NCBI GenBank assembly: GCA_963920635.1
Contig: OY987305.1
Coordinates: 4,379,153-4,443,152, forward strand
DNA: 64,000 bases
Source of the DNA: Pseudeuparius sepicola
Taxonomy: Eukaryota; Arthropoda; Insecta; Coleoptera; Anthribidae
Reading direction: 5' to 3'
Part shown: positions 56,268 to 64,000 of the stretch, piece by piece
Layout of the letters: each line of letters begins with the position of its first letter
Numbering within the stretch: position 1 is the first letter of the stretch
Program-made: the position numbers and the translations under genes
The notes under the pieces: model-generated
What the model was told of the DNA's origin: nothing
The model's database searches: none
The model's input: only the letters and a program-made list of their open reading frames with translations

Positions 56268-57530
56268 TGTTGTCCGAATTACAAGGTGTTAAAAAGTCAA
56301 TTTTTCAAATACATATTTTAATACCTCTATACTACTGGACAAAATTAAGGCACAAACATACAAAATTTCAAATTATATTTTAAATTATTTTGTCTACCAA
56401 GAATATAATAGTAGGCTTTGGTCATTTACTACTGTTAAACTAATTGAATAATGCAATTTTTTGCTTTTCATTTAGTTTTCATTAATTTATTTTAAACAAA
56501 AAATGCAATTTTGTGGAGCTTTTGTGGTGTTTTAATTTTGTCCAGGAGTTTACATATTTTAAACTAAAAAAAATATGAGGATATGTAGGTAGGTATGTTT
56601 TTCGTAAAACAACCTAACCTAAAAATGCATGCGAAATTTGGCTCACCTTGTACATCATATACAAATTCATATATTCTATAGGTGCAAGGAGTATCACTTG
56701 CCAAAAAATTACTCGCCATTACCTACTTTATTTCGAGCTGATTGAAAGCGTTGCCAAATTGAATAGGGGGTTTAAAATTATAAAATAGTTTTGAAAGAAT
56801 GGACTTTGGTCTAAGCGAATTGCTTTTGTAGTTGAACTCGAAATAACATGCATCATTTTTGCAGTTGTCCTACTTTTGATATTTTTAAATTTGTGTTTTT
56901 TGTCGATGTAACGCCACTGGTTTAAGACTGTTTACACGGGATGTCATTAATTTTATCCGCTGTCGATGCTCCGGGATATATTTTAAAGCCCAGTAGTTTT
57001 AAATTTATGTTTATGAGAAACCAATCTAAATCTGACCGGGTACCTCTCAGGTAGAATCAGTTGACCAGCTTTTTTTTCAGGTTTCTTACAACTTCATTTC
57101 TACCGCAGCTAAGTATGTGTTTGAACTTTTCGATTGTCTCATCACTTTTTCTGCGTTGTGGAATTTTTTAATTCGGTCAAACGAGTAGGTATTTTGAAAT
57201 CGACGTTTTGTCTCACCTATAATTTTACCGCTTGTTTAATATTTATACGTAGTTATTATAAGAAAATATAATAATTCTTATAATGACTTCCTTTACGCGA
57301 AGGTTGTAATAGCCAGTACCTTTTTATATAAATTATATCTAATTTTCAGTAAAATGCAGTCTCCATGGAAAGATGTCAGAAAATTACATGCAGAAAAAAC
57401 AAGTGTTTTTCATGTGGGTATCTTGCTGTTGTGGAAAGTTGAAAGTAGTGTTACTACTAGCATTATCAAAACGCGAGTTTCGACCAGTATTTTCTTAGCA
57501 ACATTTATAGTCGATTTTAGGCGAATATCC
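56268..57530. other. AT-rich, no gene supported
   Basis: Only short anonymous ORFs, e.g. 57354-57545. No repeat structure recognised. Confidence 0.3.
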
Positions 57531-57532
57531 AT

Positions 57533-57692
57533 TAATAACCGGTAAATACCAAACACGTTTACGCGATTCGGTTATTGTTGGTTATAGCTCTCTGACGTCA
57601 TAAAGAAGCCCTTCATACGTCATCGTTATAACCGACAATAACCGAGGTATTTACTCAACTCAGGAGCAGGGTAATTACCGCGGTTATTGAAA
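57533..57692. mobile_element. Small palindromic MITE
   Basis: TAATAACCGGTAA at the left and TTACCGCGGTTATT at the right. Inside, CGGTTATTGTTGGTTATA pairs with TATAACCGACAATAACCG. A related CCTTGGTTATTCGCC...CCAAGGACAACC palindrome lies at about 58048-58148. Confidence 0.6.
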
Positions 57693-58185
57693 ACAACAAA
57701 TGTCATTTGCTGGATTTGCCAGTTTGTTGTGAGTTTAAATTTTTCAAAACTTAAAAATATATTTGCAAGTGTAGTGATAAATATATTTGCAAGTGTAGTG
57801 ATTTCATATTTTCATCTAGATCCATAAAACTAATAGGAGCAACAATATATCTTTTGTGTAAACGTTGAAGGTTGAAGGTGAAGAGTGTGAAGATGTCCAG
57901 GTTCCAGGTTGAAGTCGGAGATATGGAAATAGCAAGTCTTCTGTTAAATGTAATTTTATTACATGCTTTTATTCATTTTTTGTAACAAATTTAAACAAGA
58001 CCCAACATACACAAATATAAGTGAGGTTATAGACGGGTAGTAGTAGTCCTTGGTTATTCGCCTAAATTACTTTTGGGTTAAACATACACATTTAGGCGAG
58101 ATTCAATGGTGACATTTGTTGGTTATTCAAGGGCTAAAACCAAGGACAACCAGAAAGATAACCCCGGTTAAAAGCAGACGGTCGC

Positions 58186-58687
58186 CTAAAATAGGGTTAT
58201 GTGAAAGATGTCCGCGGAAAAGCCGCAGAAAACGTATTTTGACAACTGACAGAGTCTAGAACACTCGTACGACTTTGCTTTTGTCTGCGACAGCCGCCCT
58301 AAAGGTTTGTTCATATAGCTGGAAAGATCCTTTCCACGCCACTGTACCAGACAAAAGATCCCAAAGAACGGAAGTACCAGAGCCAAGACACCTTAGCATT
58401 GTGCAGCTTTCAATAAACCGGAAGATCGCATAATAGCACTTCCCTACCCTAGTTCTCCTCTAAGTGACCAGACCAGTGTTTACTCTGGGCCGATCTTCTG
58501 GGAAATAATTCGGATTCGGATATCCGTATTCCGTGGTATCATTTCCGGATTTTCGGGGCTTATACCTGTCCATACGGTCGCCCAGATTACATGTCCGTAG
58601 ATAATAGCGCTTTCTCGGAAGACGTTTTGTTGCATTTTGCACAAAAAATTCACATTCACAAAGGTCAACGAAGATACTTTTGAACAC
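58186..58687. other. GC-moderate island with open minus frames, unassigned
   Basis: Minus frames at 58687-58460 (ending ...EYGYPNPNYFPEDRPRVNTG) and 58386-58186 (starting MALVLPFFGIFCLVQW) are open, and the region is GC-richer than its surroundings. I see no convincing signal peptide plus donor, so I do not claim it as the argos 5-prime exon. A worn retroelement is an alternative. Confidence 0.25.
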
Positions 58688-58830
58688 TATAGGTTTTGAG
58701 TTTTGGCAAAACTATTTTTGTATAATAAATACTACATACTCACTTTTTTACAACAGGAAAACTCATGCTTGTCGTAGGCGAAAAACGAAAAAAATCTGTT
58801 TCCTTGGCGTTAAATGGAACCAAATAAATA

Positions 58831-60294
58831 TATACAGTTTGAGTTTTTTTCCCACTATAGGGATATAGAGAATTGCAGTTTTGAATGCTCAATCTAATGC
58901 CCCTTTTGGATTTTTAAAAAAGTTCATGGCTCACTAGATATTTTGAAAAAAAAGGGATTTTTTGCTATTTCATCAGATCTCCGTAGCTCCGTTATTTCTG
59001 ATTATACAGAAAAACTGTAGAGACAAATAATTGCAAATAATTTTGGACTTAATAAGATAATCTAATCCAATTTTTTTTTGTTTGTGATTTTTGAGATATG
59101 ACATAAACTTGTGTTTTTTAAAATGTAAATCATAGTTGGCTGTGGCCTTATTAAATCGGCCATTTTTTGAGCTTTCCAAAGATATAATACTCGGCATAGT
59201 TATTATAAAAAATAAAAGAGCTATGGCTAATTTTCTGATTTTTTTTTTAAATTTTCACATAGCCAGCCATGGAATATTATCATAATTACGTTCTATTACG
59301 TTCTATTGAAACTTTCAAATATTTTATTTTCAGCTGGTGACAAAATGTAACAAAATAAAACAAAAATGATCATGATGGAGCTCCACCACATAATTATTTG
59401 CCCATAAGAAATTACCTAGATCAGCTCTATCCAAATAGTTGGATCGGGAGAAATAGACCTATTTCCTGGCAGCCCCGATCCCCCGATTTGTCTGTTTTGG
59501 ATTTCTTTTTGTGGGGAACAGTACAAAATAAAGTATTAGAAAATTGCTGAATTAAGAGCAGCTGTTTTAGAAGTAATTGCCAGTATTGACAGGCGCTCTC
59601 TAAGAAAGGCGACAAATTCAGTTTTAAAAAGATGCAATATTTGCATAAATAATAATGGTGGATTATTTGAACACTTTTTTATTTTTAAATAATAATAATT
59701 TGAATTTGAGTTTTTTAATTTTTATTTTATTTTGTTACATTTTGTTACCAGCTAAAAACAAAATATTAGAAAGTTGGAAGTATGTCCAATTACAAAATAG
59801 AACGTAATAATTACGAAAATATTCCATGACTATGTGAAAATTTTAAAAAATCAGAAAATTAGCCATAGCTCTTTTATTTTTTATAATAACTATGCCGAGT
59901 ATTATATCTTTGGAAAGACCAAAAAATGGCCGATTTGATAAGGCCACAGCCAACTATGATTTACATTTAAAAAAATACAAGTTTATGTCATATCTCAAAA
60001 ATCACAAACAACATAAAAAATTGGATCAAATTATCTTATTAACCCCAAAATTATCTACAATTTTTGTCTCTACAGTTTTTCTGTATAATCAGAAATAACG
60101 GAGCTACGGAGATCTGATGAAATAGCAAAAAATCACTTTTTTCAAAATATCTAGTGAGCCATGAACTTTTTTAAAAATCCAAAAGGGGCATTAGATTGAG
60201 CATTCAAAACTGCAATTCTTTCCACATTTAACCTTTGGTCTAGCTCTGCTAGTTTCCGAGATCACCATAGTGGGCATCAATAAAAACTCAGGTA
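58831..60294. mobile_element. Family M palindromic element, copy 3
   Basis: The left tip is worn (TATACAGTTTGAG) with a deletion near the start; the right end is GATCACCATAGTGGGCATCA. The arms match 40544-42062. The loop carries the best-preserved transposase fragment of the three copies, on the plus strand. Confidence 0.8.
59368..59692 (+). pseudogene. Transposase C-terminal half with DD41D spacing
   Basis: The frame opens at DHDGAPPHNYLPIRNYLDQL (second catalytic Asp) and reaches PRSPDLSVLDFFLWGTVQN (third catalytic Asp in VLDFF). I count 41 residues between the two Asp, i.e. DD41D, a recognised mariner-side branch of the Tc1/mariner superfamily. A one-base shift near 59545 follows, then AELRAAVLEVIASIDRRSLR and NNNGGLFEHF to the stop. 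The N-terminal DNA-binding part and first Asp are missing, so it cannot transpose by itself. Confidence 0.8.
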
Positions 60295-63200
60295 TGTTTA
60301 CTAATTTCCAGTTGTAACCGAAATAAATGCAAAACCGAAACAGCGAATTTGGCGCGCCCATAAAACAGCGAACATAGAAAATGTACCCTATTTATTCTTC
60401 GTTAGTTAAGTTTCTACTTATTCAAACTAATGCAGGTAGGCACTTATAAAAAATATTGTTAGATTTTTTTTGTATTTCACAGATTTAATTTTTCCCTTTC
60501 GATTAGTTTTAAGTTACTCGACTGTTATTGAAGCATAATAAATTTTTGTATGTTTTGACAACTGACAGCGTTCAGAAATTTGTTAGGTAGAACCTAGTTT
60601 ACCTTTAAAAGGACGGTTTAAAAATAATTCTTTCTCTGTATTATGCGGACGCCTTAATAGCCTATAATAGTATAATAATGAAACTTAGACATACACACAT
60701 AAACAGTGTCGATCAATAAGAACAGGTTCAGTTAATATATGTACAACATACGTCCGGTACTAAAGAAGTGAGACCACAACAGGCAGGGGCGGTGCGGAAA
60801 ATCTAGCACCCTGTATAAGTATTTTTCTATTGTCCAAAAAGTTCCTATAAAATGCGCAAAAAGAAATGTTTATAAATGTACCAAATTAATTTACATTCAT
60901 TATTGTAGTCCTGAAGAAGTTTGTCTGTAGTTTTATTAAAAATTGATCAGTATTTTTCCACCAACATTTTTATTTAAGAATAACCTTCGATAAAGTCGGA
61001 ATGAACCGCTCATTTACCTGAAATTTCGAATGAAATAAAATATTTACGATAAGTATGCAGCAGTACCGTCAAAATTCAAGTAAAAATTAAATTTATTAAA
61101 ACTGATGTCCACGCCACTGTTAAGGCAGACCATCAGCTTCTTATTTGATCTTTTTATAAGCATCCTATGGTCGGACCAATCCTATATATACGCATGTCGG
61201 CTTCGCGTAAATTTTTAAATTTTTAACGGTAGTAGCCATATTAAAAACGAGTTTTCGAGCCGCTGTAAAAAAAAATTAAAAAATATCCCGACGATTTTCG
61301 TAATCCCACATAGTATTTTAACTAGTTCTTTGGTGTTTTACGTAATTTACTATGGTTTTGTAGCATAATGAATGCAAAATATACGACAGGAAACGTCTTT
61401 ACTAATTTGAAAAAGTAAGGACAAAACGCAGATTTTAAAATTGTTATTATGGTCATTTCGATCTGTCAAATTTTATGTGGTAATCGCTCGTTTTTTTTTT
61501 GAGCGAATGAGAACGGAAGAGATAGGAAAATTCAAATGCGGTGAAATCTTAGATTTTGTCTATAAGCAAATACCAAACAAAATGTAAATTAGAAATTTCA
61601 GGTAGGGCTTTGAAGACTGTTGTTGGCTACCCGGCGTTGGCTTGCTATGCTGTAATTAACCCCCATAAAACATATTTTTGACATGCCATCAGAGGCGTTA
61701 CACTAAAAATTAATTTTGTTTTGAATGCATGGACTGAAGGATGGTGGTCTATTGGTTATCCTTGCAAAGCGAAAAAAATGAGGTTAATTGATGTAATATT
61801 CTGAAGAGGGAAATCTTAATAAGATTTAAATATTTTAAATTCAGCATGAGAGGTTACTTAATATTTCCTTTGTGGTACTGGTAGTGACAAAATTTGCAGC
61901 AATTTCATTGCTTGTATTTTTTCATTCATAATTATTTATTAAAGATTTGTCTGCGGGCTTATCAACTAATTTCCGCAGATATTTTTTTGGTCAATTTAAC
62001 ATTGTGGATGATACCGTGATTGCTCATTTGTTTTTCAAAGGTTACTTGATGATATTAATGCAATTATTAATGAACAGTTACAATAAGAAAATAGCATTAT
62101 TACAATATGCAATAGGTAACTATGCAAATTTATGTAATGCATTGAATAACAAGTTGCATTTTTGTGTCGTGCAAGGAAATAAATAATAACAGACGTTAAA
62201 ACATTTAATTGTTGTCGAACAGGTGCATAAGCTTCATTTTAATAATTTTATACAGAGTGTTAGCAAAGCGACAAACATATTATTCAGACTAAAATATTGA
62301 TAGATTTTTGAGAAATTCTATAAAAAAAAAAGAAAAAATGAATGTAGTAATAATTGTAGTGAATGGATTGTACCAGGCTGGTTTAAATAATAAAAAAAGA
62401 CAGTATAGAAAACGGATTAGCTACGATATTTCTGTTATTCGCAGTTGTAAAAAACTTCATTGTCGCCTCAGCGATTATAGTAAATATTTAGGTTAAACAA
62501 TGATATTGTGTTTCTGGAAGCGTTTCTCAACGTTATTGAAACTGATAAATGACAATAAATTAAGCCTGAATTGCATAATACGCACAATTAAAAATGTTAT
62601 TCACATTAGTACTGACATAAAAAAACAGCAACCAGATGTAAACACTTTTCCAGTTTTCCACATGTTCAATTTGTTATGCTCTCCGTCCCATTCATTAGCA
62701 AAACATTACGATATAGTTTCTGGGAACAATCAAAAATAGTCTCAAGAATTCGGCAATTAAAAATTAAAATGTAAGGTTATCGACTGTATACAAGGGACTT
62801 TTCAAACATTAGCAAACGACCAAAAATATAAAACGCGTATACTTGTTCGTTTACTTTTCCATTTTTAAAGGTTCAGAAAATCGATGTTGTGCTTTTTGTT
62901 TTTAGTTCAACGACCGTTAAAGCATATTTTTAGGAATACGTAGGTAATTATTATTAGCGATTTCAATAGAAAACATTCTCAAACTATACATTTTGTCAAA
63001 ACAATTATTAGCAATTCTTGCGATTCATTCTAAGTGGTATTACTTCAGAAAACCAAAGAAAAAAATGGTGTCTGTGTATTTCGGAAAACATTTGAGCGGA
63101 GATATTTATTTTGAAATAGAACGGTTCGGATTGCTTTTGAGCGAAATCGATCCACGGGAAAGGGTGATGAAAATGTGTATTATTTAGTTTTTCGTAATAC

Positions 63201-63537
63201 TGTTAGTAGAAAGTATTTTAGACAATAATATTATACATATTTAAATATTTCATTTTTAAATTTTGCACTAAATTTATTTAACTTTAATTTTGTGTATCTC
63301 GTGATAAGGATACGATCCATGCAATAACAATTTTTCTAGGACTGTCAAAAAATTGCATCATTGTGCTTTCGGTTTTAATTGGAAATTAATGTATATATTT
63401 TATTGTATATCTTTTATACATATATTATTAAAAAATCAATTGTACACGTTATAATGGCATGGGTTAGCATAAAACCTACACCATGAACAACCAGTGGCGT
63501 AAAAGTGGGTAATTAGTACAATAATTGTTTTTATAAA
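60295..63537. other. AT-rich, no gene supported
   Basis: ORFs at 61947, 62308, 62500 and 62993 are Lys/Ile/Asn-rich without domains. One patch near 61580-61760 is less AT-rich. GACAACTGACAGCGTTCAGAAA near 60556 is typical intergenic repeat-like sequence. Confidence 0.3.
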
Positions 63538-63992
63538 GAAATGAATCACCTTGTATAGTAATAAAATGTATTGCTTTTTCATGTAGATTTTAATTGTGAA
63601 CAAAAAAATGTCAATTTTTCTTATGTGTCATAGTTTCGTGGCAAATTTGATTTTTTTATATTGTGTCAGGGTATTTCTAAAAAAATAACTAAAAAATTTG
63701 CTCGATAGGTAAGACTCAAAGTAGACAAAAAAAACGTGTTTCTTACTTTAAATAAAGTAACTTTTCCCAATAAACTTACTCATTCAACACATTTTTTCTA
63801 CTTTGAGTCTTACCTGTCCAGCAAATTTTTAAATTAATTTATCAGAAATACCCTGAAATAATACAAAAAAAAATCAAATTTGCCATGAAACCATGGCGCA
63901 TACGAAAAATTGCCAAGAGAACATTTTTGTTTACAATTAAAAACTACATAAAAAATAATACATTTTATTAATATACAAGGTGATTCATTTCT
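63538..63992. mobile_element. Palindromic element, family R
   Basis: AAAGAAATGAATCACCTTGT at the left and ACAAGGTGATTCATTTCTTT at the right. Arms share ACTTTGAGTCTTACC / GGTAAGACTCAAAGT and meet near 63760. No ORF. Confidence 0.85.
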
Positions 63993-64000
63993 TTCTAAAA

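Overview
The window is eukaryotic, intron-bearing, AT-rich nuclear DNA, almost certainly from an insect. The clearest host gene is argos (giant-lens), a secreted EGF-receptor antagonist known from insects and close relatives. The rest is crowded with insect-type transposon families whose ends read TACAGGGTG / CACCCTGTA. A large, transposon-rich genome such as a beetle's would fit, but nothing here fixes the order.

Host genes. (1) Three 3-prime exons of argos lie on the minus strand (50101-49893, 48183-48009, 47927-47718), with matching splice phases and a stop codon. The signal-peptide exon was not found and is probably upstream of position 50101 on that strand or outside the window. (2) A minus-strand exon at 28254-27844 encodes a signal peptide and a Thr-rich mucin-like segment. 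A second phase-0 exon (24035-23784) may belong to the same unknown gene. (3) Two short plus-strand candidate first exons are seen: 658-690 (11 codons, strong donor) and 24478-24538 (signal peptide).

Mobile DNA, left to right. There is a decayed DDE transposon with TIRs (1043-2736), a tRNA-Thr-like pol III relic, a composite inverted-repeat element (5594-8351), and a 120-bp minisatellite carrying TTAAATAAAAGCTTGT ends (8370-9187). A three-level nest occupies 9500-11858. Two foldback elements have 14-15 bp target duplications. A hAT element encoding only a BED finger (28531-29808) carries a nested MITE. Further right are a second decayed DDE transposase (30101-30720), another nested hAT-like element (30737-32183), and a 38-bp-TIR family (36080-39895) interrupted by a hAT element that keeps only the hATC domain (37478-38130). 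Many palindromic Tc1/mariner-type elements fill 40-64 kb, several trapping just the C-terminal part of a transposase; one copy gives a DD41D spacing.

The most notable signal is a structured motif, CUGANGA + one base + a 4-5 bp stem + GAAA. It occurs in four different sequence contexts, and the stem covaries. It matches the core of the minimal hammerhead ribozymes described in Penelope-like retroelements, but with one extra nucleotide before stem II.

Long stretches (14.1-22.6 kb, 32.2-33.4 kb, 43-46.2 kb, 60.3-63.5 kb) show no gene that I can support.
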